This document shows, piece by piece, positions 26,878 to 34,466 of a DNA stretch of 45,350 nucleotides (positions are counted from its first letter, which is position 1; the number at the start of each line of letters is the position of its first letter). Origin of the DNA: Bacteroidales bacterium (GTDB taxonomy: Bacteria > Bacteroidota > Bacteroidia > Bacteroidales > F082). The stretch spans positions 1-45,350 of the forward strand of contig JAGBVS010000016.1 of assembly GCA_017630195.1 (NCBI GenBank), read 5' to 3'. The position numbers were made by a program, and so were the translations under genes. Under the pieces are notes generated by a model. The model saw nothing but the letters and a program-made list of their open reading frames with translations. It made no database searches and was not told where the DNA came from.

Positions 26878-26897
26878 ATAGTAAACGTTTTTACTAT
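26878..26897 (+). promoter_or_regulatory. Inverted repeat in the Hdr operon leader (candidate operator)
   Basis: Perfect palindrome ATAGTAAA-CGTT-TTTACTAT, directly downstream of the -7 box and 20 nt before the start codon. Its position fits a repressor site or a leader hairpin; no regulator gene is nearby. Confidence 0.45.
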
Positions 26898-26917
26898 ATA
26901 TTATTTTACTTATAAAA

Positions 26918-27652
26918 ATGAAATCTATGTCATCTGACACATTATTATATAAAGGACATCTATACGAGAAGCTTCAAGAAGATTACCGAATAAAAGAAGG
27001 ATTGAAGGCTTGCATGAACTGCGGTGTCTGCACTGCTGTATGTCCTGCCGCCGAATTTTATAAATATAATCCGAAAAATATTGTCAATATCGTTCAAAGG
27101 AAAGACGAAGAAGAACTTGAAAAATTGCTGAAAAGCGACACTATTTGGTACTGCGGCGAATGTATGTCGTGCGTAACACGCTGTCCAAGAGGCAATGCGC
27201 CTGGTCTTATAATCATGGCGTTACGCAAGCTCTCTATGCTGAGCGGCTACTATATGGAATCGGAGAAAGGCAGACAACAATATATTTTGGTCAAGGATTT
27301 ATGCAACAACATTTTAAATCATGGATATTGTATTTATCCGCGTAACTTCGACTACGAAGAACATAAGGAATACGGAACGGTAGGAAAATGGATTAATGAG
27401 AATCTCGATGACTTGCATAAAAGAATGGGTTCCAACCTCGACGGCGAAGGTCCAGGCGGACTTCGCAAAATACCACAAGAGAGCCTCGACCAATTGAAGA
27501 AAATATTTGATGTGACAGGCGCGACAGACTTGATGAATAAAGTCATCAACGATGCTCATCAGCAGGCTGAGAAAGAAAATCTCTCCGATGAAGATTACTT
27601 CAAGAAAGTTTATACTGTCAACAATAGTTCAAAACATCTTAATAACGGATAA
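26918..27652 (+). CDS. HdrC-like 4Fe-4S dicluster protein
   Basis: Small electron-carrier subunit like HdrC of heterodisulfide reductases. The 244-residue protein has two cubane cluster motifs in its first 100 residues: CMNCGVCTAVCPAAEF (from about residue 31) and CGECMSCVTRCPRG (from about 78). The remaining 140 residues are charged and helical and longer than in classical HdrC, with no family I recognise. It begins a five-gene operon; the HdrB-like gene starts 2 bp after its stop. It likely passes electrons between the HdrA-like flavoprotein and HdrB-like subunit. Confidence 0.85.
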   Translation: MKSMSSDTLLYKGHLYEKLQEDYRIKEGLKACMNCGVCTAVCPAAEFYKYNPKNIVNIVQRKDEEELEKLLKSDTIWYCGECMSCVTRCPRGNAPGLIIMALRKLSMLSGYYMESEKGRQQYILVKDLCNNILNHGYCIYPRNFDYEEHKEYGTVGKWINENLDDLHKRMGSNLDGEGPGGLRKIPQESLDQLKKIFDVTGATDLMNKVINDAHQQAEKENLSDEDYFKKVYTVNNSSKHLNNG

Positions 27653-27654
27653 TC

Positions 27655-28725
27655 ATGATAGTAGAAGGAAAACAAAAAATTTGGGCTGATTATCAGAAAG
27701 ATATTCCCGACGATCATTATTTTTATGTAAGAAGCTGCATACGTCAGTCGTTCTTCCCTGGTTCTGAGGTGACGTTTTTAGACATAACAAGAAATAAATT
27801 AGGCAAAGACTTCTACGAAAGTGCTTATCACACCACATGTGGCGGCATCGCTTATCACAGCGACAGCATCCCACAAGAGACTGCCATGACAATCATAGCT
27901 CGTCAGTTTGCGCTTATGCATGAGAGCGGCTACGAAAATTACGTCTGTTCTTGTATCACTTCTTTCGGATGTTACACAGAGACTTTAGAGACATGGCATG
28001 AATTTCCAGAATTAGAAGCCAAAATACGTCAATACCTTTGGGATTCTTGCAAGAAAGAATTCGCCAAGCCAAAATATCTCGCTCACGCCAGCGACATCAT
28101 TTATAAATTCCGACACGAAATCGCTAAACAGGCTAAATATAAACTCGTCAATGCAAAGACAGGCGAGCCTCTCAAAGTAGTGGAACATATTGGATGTCAT
28201 TATGCAAAGATGTTTCCATCCAAAGGATTCGGAGGCGCTGAATACCCACACGTCCTTGTCGGAATGATTGAGGCTTGGGGTGGCGAAGTCGTCGATTATC
28301 CTGAACGTCGCCAATGCTGCGGATTCGGTTTTCGTCAATATTTTGTTCAAGCTAACAGAGGCTACTCTTTATCTAACACTTACAAAAAATTCGAGTCTAT
28401 GGAACCATACGAACCCGACTTGATTATCACCAATTGTCCAGGCTGCCCTTATTTCTTAGACCGCTGGCAATATGTCATCGCAGAACAAACAGGCAAGACA
28501 TACGGCAAAAACGGCTACGGCATCCCTGCGCTCACTTACGAAGAAGTGGCCGGTCTTGTCATGGGATATAACCCTTGGGACTTAGGATTGCAAATGCATC
28601 AGGTTGCAATAGAACCTTTGTTAGACAAAATGGGAATAGAGTACGACCCGAAAGCTAAATATAAAGGTATCAACGGGAAAGACTTGGGAACACCTATAAA
28701 TCCTATTAACATAAAATTACAATAA
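27655..28725 (+). CDS. HdrB-like CCG-domain iron-sulfur subunit
   Basis: Likely catalytic subunit of the Hdr-like complex; in methanogen HdrB, two CCG domains each bind a noncubane 4Fe-4S cluster that cleaves a disulfide. In this 356-residue protein the C-terminal CCG domain is complete: Cys181, Cys221-Cys222 (QCCGFG) and Cys261-x2-Cys264 (NCPGC). The N-terminal one is altered: Cys28, then TTCGG with Thr61 in place of the first Cys of the pair, and Cys98-x-Cys100 in place of CxxC. So only one canonical noncubane cluster is assured. A 70-residue C-terminal extension follows. The substrate is unknown. Confidence 0.85.
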   Translation: MIVEGKQKIWADYQKDIPDDHYFYVRSCIRQSFFPGSEVTFLDITRNKLGKDFYESAYHTTCGGIAYHSDSIPQETAMTIIARQFALMHESGYENYVCSCITSFGCYTETLETWHEFPELEAKIRQYLWDSCKKEFAKPKYLAHASDIIYKFRHEIAKQAKYKLVNAKTGEPLKVVEHIGCHYAKMFPSKGFGGAEYPHVLVGMIEAWGGEVVDYPERRQCCGFGFRQYFVQANRGYSLSNTYKKFESMEPYEPDLIITNCPGCPYFLDRWQYVIAEQTGKTYGKNGYGIPALTYEEVAGLVMGYNPWDLGLQMHQVAIEPLLDKMGIEYDPKAKYKGINGKDLGTPINPINIKLQ

Positions 28726-28770
28726 AGCCTGAAAGGCTTATATAGATATAACGTATGGCTTCGCCTTACG
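28726..28770. repeat. Short dispersed repeat (GCCTGAAAGGC / GGCTTCGCC type)
   Basis: Between the hdrB-like and hdrA-like genes lies a unit with hairpin GCCTGAAAGGC followed by CGTATGGCTTCGCCTTACG. A second, related copy is at 43979-44023. It occupies most of the only sizeable gap (61 bp) in the operon. Confidence 0.65.
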
Positions 28771-28786
28771 ACACAACACGAATACT

Positions 28787-29821
28787 ATGAACGAATACAG
28801 AATATTAATAATAGGTGGCGGCCCTGCCGGAATGGAAACTGCCTATCAACTTAAAAATCTCGGGCTTAATCCTGTCATTATTGAGAGAAATGATAAGTTA
28901 GGCGGACATCTCGCACAATGGGACCGTCTCTTTCCATCCAGCGACTCTGCCGAAACACTTCTCGAAAAGTTAAAAGATCAAACTAAAGATATAGAAAAAA
29001 AGCTCAACGCAAAAATCTCTAATATCACAAAAGAAGGCAACATATTCCACGTAACGCTTTCTAATGGAATCAAATACGATGCTGCCGCCATAGTGATTTG
29101 TACAGGTTTCGACCTCTTTAAAGCAGAAAAAAAACAAGAATACGGTTACGGCATATATAACAACGTGATAACCAACGCCGAATTGGAGGATTATTTCAAG
29201 ACTCATAACGACAAACGTATCGATGAGCCTAAACGAATCGGTTTCGTTCACTGCGTTGGCTCGAGAGATGTTAAAGTCAATAACACTTATTGTTCCAAGG
29301 TTTGCTGCGCCACCGCATTGAAACAAGCCTGCGAAATAAAGGACGAGTTTCCTTATGCCGATGTCTATTGTTTCTATATGGATTTAAGAATGTTCGGCAA
29401 AGGCTACGAAGACCTTTACCTCAAAGCACAAAAAGATTTCGACATCAAATGCGTGAGAGGCCGCGTCTGTGAAGTATCGGAAAATATTGAAGGAAAATTA
29501 GTCATAAAAGCTGAAGACACACTTCTCGGAACTCCGATGAAAATGACTTTGGACTTGTTGGTATTGATGTGCGGAATGGAAAAATCAAAGAGTTCCAATG
29601 AGATACAGAAAATGCTCAACATAAACAACAATGAAGACGGTTTCATCGAGACTCGCGACAATTTCTCAGGACTGAATCTCACCAAAGAAAAAGGAGTCTT
29701 TGTTGCTGGAGCTTGCACTTCTCCTAAGACATTGCCCGACACAATAGCAGAAGCACGCGCCGCAGCAATGGAAGTATTTAATTATTTGAAAGTCAACGGA
29801 CAACCATCCTTAGTTCAATAG
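28787..29821 (+). CDS. HdrA-like FAD-dependent oxidoreductase
   Basis: Flavoprotein core of the Hdr-like complex, 344 residues. The N-terminal FAD-binding motif is IIGGGPAGMETAYQL (residues about 6-20), with the conserved LGGHLAQW after it. The HdrA-type motif CVGSRD ... YCSKVCC (about residues 153-172) is present, and the C-terminal region keeps VFVAGACTSPKTLPD. It is far shorter than methanogen HdrA: both the N-terminal and C-terminal ferredoxin-like domains are absent, which makes bifurcation of the methanogen type unlikely without partners. Confidence 0.87.
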   Translation: MNEYRILIIGGGPAGMETAYQLKNLGLNPVIIERNDKLGGHLAQWDRLFPSSDSAETLLEKLKDQTKDIEKKLNAKISNITKEGNIFHVTLSNGIKYDAAAIVICTGFDLFKAEKKQEYGYGIYNNVITNAELEDYFKTHNDKRIDEPKRIGFVHCVGSRDVKVNNTYCSKVCCATALKQACEIKDEFPYADVYCFYMDLRMFGKGYEDLYLKAQKDFDIKCVRGRVCEVSENIEGKLVIKAEDTLLGTPMKMTLDLLVLMCGMEKSKSSNEIQKMLNINNNEDGFIETRDNFSGLNLTKEKGVFVAGACTSPKTLPDTIAEARAAAMEVFNYLKVNGQPSLVQ

Positions 29822-29843
29822 CCTTAGCTCTTAGTTCATAATT

Positions 29844-30182
29844 ATGATAGATTTCGGATTCTGCATATCAAAAAGTTCTCATATCCAAATGGATAATGTT
29901 GACTTAAAATTATTTAACAAAATAGAAGCTCTTAACCCCGACATCAATACTTGCATGGCTTGCGGATTATGTACAGCGACATGTACAGCTGGTAATTTCA
30001 CTGACATGAGTTTCCGTAAAATCATTTTGATGTTACAAAGAGGCAAAGATAAAGAGGCAATTGAGTTAGTCAAAAAATGTATGATGTGCGGAAAATGTAT
30101 GATGATTTGCAGCCGAGGTATCAACACAAGAAACATATTACTTTCTATAACAAGAATCTATAACGAAGAACAAAATATATGA
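29844..30182 (+). CDS. Second HdrC-like 4Fe-4S dicluster protein
   Basis: Small 112-residue electron carrier with two cubane motifs: CMACGLCTATC (from residue about 35) and CMMCGKCMMICSRG (from about 75). It lacks the long C-terminal part of the first HdrC-like protein. The true start may be the second ATG at 29889 (MDNVDLKLFN), since the first 15 residues look unconserved. It overlaps the next gene by 4 bp (ATGA), a sign of tight coupling and possibly stoichiometric assembly. Confidence 0.82.
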   Translation: MIDFGFCISKSSHIQMDNVDLKLFNKIEALNPDINTCMACGLCTATCTAGNFTDMSFRKIILMLQRGKDKEAIELVKKCMMCGKCMMICSRGINTRNILLSITRIYNEEQNI

Positions 30183-32032
30183 GACCAATATTCGACCCAT
30201 TTGTACTGCCTTTTGTTATAAGCATGACTTTCGTGCTTTTGTATTGTATCATCGGAATGATACGTATCATTTTCCAACTTCCTAAAGAAGACAGACGTAA
30301 ATTCTTACGCTCTCTGATATATCCTAAGTCGGCATTGAAAAACTTCAGAGACCTCGTCAACGATTGCCTATTTCACACAAAAATATGGAAAAGAAAACCG
30401 CTCCTCGGTTATATGCACATGTCCATCGCATTAGGATGGTTCATGATTATCATCGTCGGCCATTTTGAAAGCATCACATTCTCACCATTGAGAGGATTGG
30501 AAGTGCCTTTTATGCAAAAAATGATGTCGAATTTATACCTCCCGATTTTCTTTCGTTACTTCGCAATCGAAGAATTAAGTCTCAAAGCGCAGATATTCAG
30601 TTTCTTGATGGATTTCTTCTTATTGATGATAATAAGCGGCATTTTCATTGCTGTCGTCAAAAAGAAGAAACCTAAAAAGGTAGGCATGAAACGTGTTACC
30701 AAATTCGGAATAAAAGAAGACATGGTGCGACTATCTTTATGGACCATCTTCCCTTTACGTTTTCTGGCAGAATCATCAATAGCCAACATCGCAGGAGGCT
30801 CGTTCCTGACAAAATACCTCGGATTTGAATTAGTGTTCGGTGGGAATTATAACGAGACATTAAGCATGGTTTTCTGGTGGTTATATTCCATCGACTTGGC
30901 AATATTCATGACATTGCTGCCTTTCTCTCGATATATGCATATACCGGCGGAAGCATTGTTGATTTTACTTCGTAACGCTGGATTGAAAACGACAGAACCT
31001 CGAAAAGGCTATGCCGTAGCTGAAATTTATTCTTGCCCAAGCTGCGGACTCTGCATCGATGTCTGCCCTATGAGCGAAGTGAAAGACAATTACAAAAACA
31101 CTGCGGTTTATTTCATTCGCAACATCAGAAAAGGAAAGAGAAGAAGAGACGTCAAGAACATGACCGAGAAATGTCTGATGTGCGGAAAGTGCATCGAAGT
31201 TTGTCCGCTCGGAATTGAGTCATTGAACATCAAAATTGCACAACGCAAAAAGACCTATTATAAGATAAAATCAGATTTCTCATATCTTGAAAGACTACAA
31301 GACTACAAGACTACAAGACCACAAGATGATTTGTCAGCTCACAGCCAAAAAACTCTTTATTTCGCTGGTTGCATGTCGCATCTGACACCTAAGATTACTC
31401 GTTCCATGACCAAGATTTTCAAACTTGCTAATGAAAATTTTGAGTTTCTTGATGCTGACGGAAGTATATGCTGCGGTCGTCCGATGATGCTTACCGGTAA
31501 AATCAACGAAGCCAAAGCGTTGATAGCAAAGAACACCGAACTTATCAAAAAATCAGGTGCAAAGAAATTAGTGCTTTCTTGTCCTATATGTTATAAGGTC
31601 TTCAAAGAAGAATATCAGCTTGATGGAATAGAAATATTACATCACACTCAATATATCAATGAGTTAATAGAAAACGACAAATTAAACATCGACAGAAGCG
31701 ACAAACGTTATGCCTATCACGACCCTTGTGAATTAGGTAGAGCTTTCGGCATTTACGACGAACCTCGCAATGTTATTGACAATATCGGTCTGCTTACACA
31801 GGGCAAATCGGACAGAGACATGTCGGCATGTTGCGGAGGCAGCATCGGCAGTCTTACCATGAGCATGGAAGAACGTGACGAGATAACGAAAAATACCATC
31901 AAAGATTTGACGCTCAACCAGCCCGATGAAATCGTGACAGCCTGTCCTTTATGCTTGAAGACATTCGCACGATTGTCGCCAATAGAAGTCAAAGACATCG
32001 CAGAAATAGTGGTAGAGGGGTTAGAGGGCTAA
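30179..32032 (+). CDS. Membrane-bound HdrE/HdrC/HdrD-like fusion protein
   Basis: Predicted membrane anchor and electron-transfer subunit, 617 residues. Four or so membrane segments lie in residues 7-29, 78-100, 140-163 and 222-250, resembling a NarI/HdrE-like cytochrome b domain with histidines in GYMHMSIALGW and IIIVGHF. A 4Fe-4S dicluster follows (CPSCGLCIDVCP from Cys286, CLMCGKCIEVCP from about 332), then two CCG domains (about 395-470 and 515-595: SICCGRP, CPIC; SACCGGS, CPLC). This fits an HdrED-type or EtfD-like quinone-linked oxidoreductase. A short linker, LQDYKTTRPQDDL, comes from an intergenic-type repeat. Heme binding and quinone use are inferences. Confidence 0.85.
   Translation: MRPIFDPFVLPFVISMTFVLLYCIIGMIRIIFQLPKEDRRKFLRSLIYPKSALKNFRDLVNDCLFHTKIWKRKPLLGYMHMSIALGWFMIIIVGHFESITFSPLRGLEVPFMQKMMSNLYLPIFFRYFAIEELSLKAQIFSFLMDFFLLMIISGIFIAVVKKKKPKKVGMKRVTKFGIKEDMVRLSLWTIFPLRFLAESSIANIAGGSFLTKYLGFELVFGGNYNETLSMVFWWLYSIDLAIFMTLLPFSRYMHIPAEALLILLRNAGLKTTEPRKGYAVAEIYSCPSCGLCIDVCPMSEVKDNYKNTAVYFIRNIRKGKRRRDVKNMTEKCLMCGKCIEVCPLGIESLNIKIAQRKKTYYKIKSDFSYLERLQDYKTTRPQDDLSAHSQKTLYFAGCMSHLTPKITRSMTKIFKLANENFEFLDADGSICCGRPMMLTGKINEAKALIAKNTELIKKSGAKKLVLSCPICYKVFKEEYQLDGIEILHHTQYINELIENDKLNIDRSDKRYAYHDPCELGRAFGIYDEPRNVIDNIGLLTQGKSDRDMSACCGGSIGSLTMSMEERDEITKNTIKDLTLNQPDEIVTACPLCLKTFARLSPIEVKDIAEIVVEGLEG
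31284..31327 (+). repeat. In-frame GACTACAA repeat inside the HdrD-like gene
   Basis: Three to four units of GACTACAA(GACTACAA) encode QDYKTTRPQDD between the dicluster and the first CCG domain. The units are the reverse complement of the TTGTAGTC units in the intergenic cassettes at 1-142, 3728-3922 and 32041-32184. Confidence 0.85.
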
Positions 32033-32040
32033 AGGGTTTT

Positions 32041-32184
32041 GAGGAGCTTGAGGCATCTGTGTAATCTGTGAAATCTGGGGTTGCTAAGGACTTTCGACTT
32101 TTGCTTTTCAACTTTAGCCTTTACAAAAAAAGGACGCCACTATGTAATAGCAGCGTCCACTTGTAGTCTTGTTGACTTGTAGTC
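32041..32184. repeat. Intergenic repeat cassette, copy 3
   Basis: Same block order as at 1-142 and 3728-3922: AATCTGTG units, CTTTCGAC stretch, A-tract plus hairpin, and TTGTAGTCTTGTTGACTTG units. It separates the convergent Hdr-like operon and S46 peptidase gene. Confidence 0.8.
32125..32158 (-). terminator. Terminator of the S46 peptidase gene
   Basis: Stem GGACGC/GCGTCC with partly pairing loop and seven T after it on the minus strand; the best-preserved of three copies of this hairpin. It starts about 27 nt after the stop codon. Confidence 0.8.
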
Positions 32185-34323
32185 TTATTCAATAACAGTC
32201 AATTCGTTGATGATGTTATGAGCTTTACCGACTTTTTCGATGCACCATAATAAGTAACGAGCGTCCATAACGATTGTACGTTGTACCTTTTGTTCAAATG
32301 AGAGGTCGCCGCTCATAGCTTCCCAGTTGCCGTCGAAAGCGAGGCCTATGAGTTCGCCTTTGCCGTTGATTACAGGGCTGCCTGAGTTACCGCCGGTGAT
32401 GTCGTTTGTTGTGATGAAGTTGACAATCAAATCACCGTTTTCGTCAGCATAACGACCATAATCTCTTGCTTCATATAAGTCTCTAACATCTTGTGGGATG
32501 TCGAATTCCCAGTTGTTAGGTTTATATTTTGCCATCACGCCGTCCATTGTTGTCACGTAATCATAGTTAACTGCATCGGCGCCTTTATAAGGTTCAACAG
32601 AACCATAAGTGAGTCGCATTGTGAAGTTAGCGTCTGGATAGAAATTGCGGTCTTTCTGCATTTCCATCAAACCTTTCATATAAAGGCGTTCAGCTTCGTC
32701 GCCTGAGTTAGCAGCTTCTAAATACATAGGAACGATGACGTTGTTATAAACATCGATGATATTCATTGTCAAAGCGTAGATTGGGTCTTTATCTAATTTC
32801 TTAGGTTTAGCGAGCCATTTCTCTACTTTTTCTTGACTTACGAAGATAGATTTTTCGAAAGCTTCATTCACCCATGCTGTGAAGTCGCCATTGTTTTTAT
32901 CGCCTATTTCAGTAATCATTGAAGGAACATATTTATCGATGTCTTTGTAGATAAGGTTTAACAAAGCGATTGTCACGTCTTTATCAAGATTCATGTCATA
33001 GTCTTTATAGAATGCTTCAGCTTGAGCTTTTAATGCTTCTGTTGCTTGAGCTATTTCTTCTTTAGAAGCCTTGTCTTTGAATAAGTTGTTTATTCTCATA
33101 AATCTGCGTGAGAAAGAGATAGCTTCGCCGCCGTTCCATCCAGCTTCGCGGAGATAAGTCATAGGCTTGTTAATTTCGTCCAAGACATTCCATTTTGCGT
33201 CAACGTCTTCGAAGATAGTACCGTATTCTGCCTTACGATTTTCGTCAGCGTTAACCCAAGCTCTGAATGCTTCTTCTTGAGCGAGGCGTCTGTCTTCTAC
33301 TTTGTTACGTTGTAATTGTTTTACCTGACCGATATAATATTTCCAGTAGTTAGAAACGCTAGCTTGTTTTGAAGCATATTTGATGAATACTTCTTGGTCT
33401 GCGTCCATGTGTTTGCGATATTCGTTGAGTTTTGTTGTGCGGCAGTCGATGATAGCAGGACCTTCTTCATTGATAATGTTGCTGATAGTGCGGCTTGTTG
33501 AGTAGCGGTCGGTGCTTCCTGGATAACCCATAATCATAGCGTAGTCGCCTTGTTCAACGCCTTTGATATTAATAGGTAAATAATGTTTAGACTGCATTGG
33601 GATATTTTCTTCGCTGTAACGAGCTGGTTTGCCGTCAGGAGAAGTATAGACTCTGAAGATGCAGAAGTCGCCTTTATGACGAGGCCATGTCCAGTTGTCG
33701 GTATCAGCGCCATATTTTCCGATTCCCCAAGGAGGGCAGCATGTGAGACGGACGTCGCGATACACATCATATTCAAACATAATGTATTGGTTGCCGCTGT
33801 AGAAAGGAACGATTTCAATTCTTATGTCACGGTCGCCTTTACGTTCTTCTTTTAAGGCTTTGATGTTAGCTTCGATGATTTCTTCGCGTGTTTCTTTTGT
33901 TGTTACGCCTTCAAGAACTGCTTCTGTAACGTCTTCAACGTTAGCGAGAAATGAAACATAGAGTCCTTCGCAAGGAAGTTCTTCTTTCATATCTAAAGCC
34001 CAGAAACCGTCGGTGAGGTAGTCGTGTTCTACAGAAGCGAGAGCTTGAACATAACCGAGGCCGCAGTGATGGTTGGTGAGTAATAATCCTTTAGGAGAGA
34101 TGAGTTCACCTGTACAACCATTAGCGAATTGTACGATAGCGTCTTTCAAACTTGGTTGGTTGAGGTTAAAGATTTGTTCAGCTGTGAGTTGACAACCGAG
34201 TTGTTGCATCTCATATAAGCTTTGATTACTTAAATTGTAAGGCAACCACATGCCTTCATCAGCTTTCAACTGCATATTGAAGACAGTTAAAAAAGCAAAG
34301 ATACTTAACAAAATTTTTTTCAT
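32185..34323 (-). CDS. S46 family dipeptidyl-peptidase, DPP7-type
   Basis: Periplasmic serine exopeptidase that releases dipeptides from peptide N-termini, feeding amino-acid fermentation. The 712-residue protein has a signal peptide ending near residue 21 (QLKADEGMW). The catalytic residues are His86 (LLTNHHCGLG), Asp219 (WPRHKGDF) and Ser647 (TGGNSGSP). In S46 enzymes the residue 18 positions after the serine sets specificity: Arg in acid-preferring DPP11, Gly in DPP7-type enzymes. Here it is Gly665 (LAFDGNWEAMSGD), so hydrophobic P1 residues are expected. The promoter box TATATTTG is at 34370-34377. Confidence 0.93.
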   Translation of the reverse strand: MKKILLSIFAFLTVFNMQLKADEGMWLPYNLSNQSLYEMQQLGCQLTAEQIFNLNQPSLKDAIVQFANGCTGELISPKGLLLTNHHCGLGYVQALASVEHDYLTDGFWALDMKEELPCEGLYVSFLANVEDVTEAVLEGVTTKETREEIIEANIKALKEERKGDRDIRIEIVPFYSGNQYIMFEYDVYRDVRLTCCPPWGIGKYGADTDNWTWPRHKGDFCIFRVYTSPDGKPARYSEENIPMQSKHYLPINIKGVEQGDYAMIMGYPGSTDRYSTSRTISNIINEEGPAIIDCRTTKLNEYRKHMDADQEVFIKYASKQASVSNYWKYYIGQVKQLQRNKVEDRRLAQEEAFRAWVNADENRKAEYGTIFEDVDAKWNVLDEINKPMTYLREAGWNGGEAISFSRRFMRINNLFKDKASKEEIAQATEALKAQAEAFYKDYDMNLDKDVTIALLNLIYKDIDKYVPSMITEIGDKNNGDFTAWVNEAFEKSIFVSQEKVEKWLAKPKKLDKDPIYALTMNIIDVYNNVIVPMYLEAANSGDEAERLYMKGLMEMQKDRNFYPDANFTMRLTYGSVEPYKGADAVNYDYVTTMDGVMAKYKPNNWEFDIPQDVRDLYEARDYGRYADENGDLIVNFITTNDITGGNSGSPVINGKGELIGLAFDGNWEAMSGDLSFEQKVQRTIVMDARYLLWCIEKVGKAHNIINELTVIE

Positions 34324-34369
34324 GTGAAATGTATTGAATTTAATGATTTGCTATTTTTCATTTCTTTTG

Positions 34370-34377
34370 CAAATATA
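34370..34377 (-). promoter_or_regulatory. -7 promoter box of the S46 gene
   Basis: TATATTTG on the minus strand, 46 nt upstream of the start codon. Confidence 0.55.
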
Positions 34378-34423
34378 GGCAAAAAACATTAAAATTTCTA
34401 TTCGTTATTTTTTAAAAAATATA

Positions 34424-34431
34424 TATTTTTG
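34424..34431 (+). promoter_or_regulatory. -7 promoter box of the PurF-type gene
   Basis: TATTTTTG, 35 nt upstream of the start codon; divergent from the S46 promoter. Confidence 0.5.
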
Positions 34432-34466
34432 TTGCTCAATTTTCAAACAATATAAAATAAAAAACA

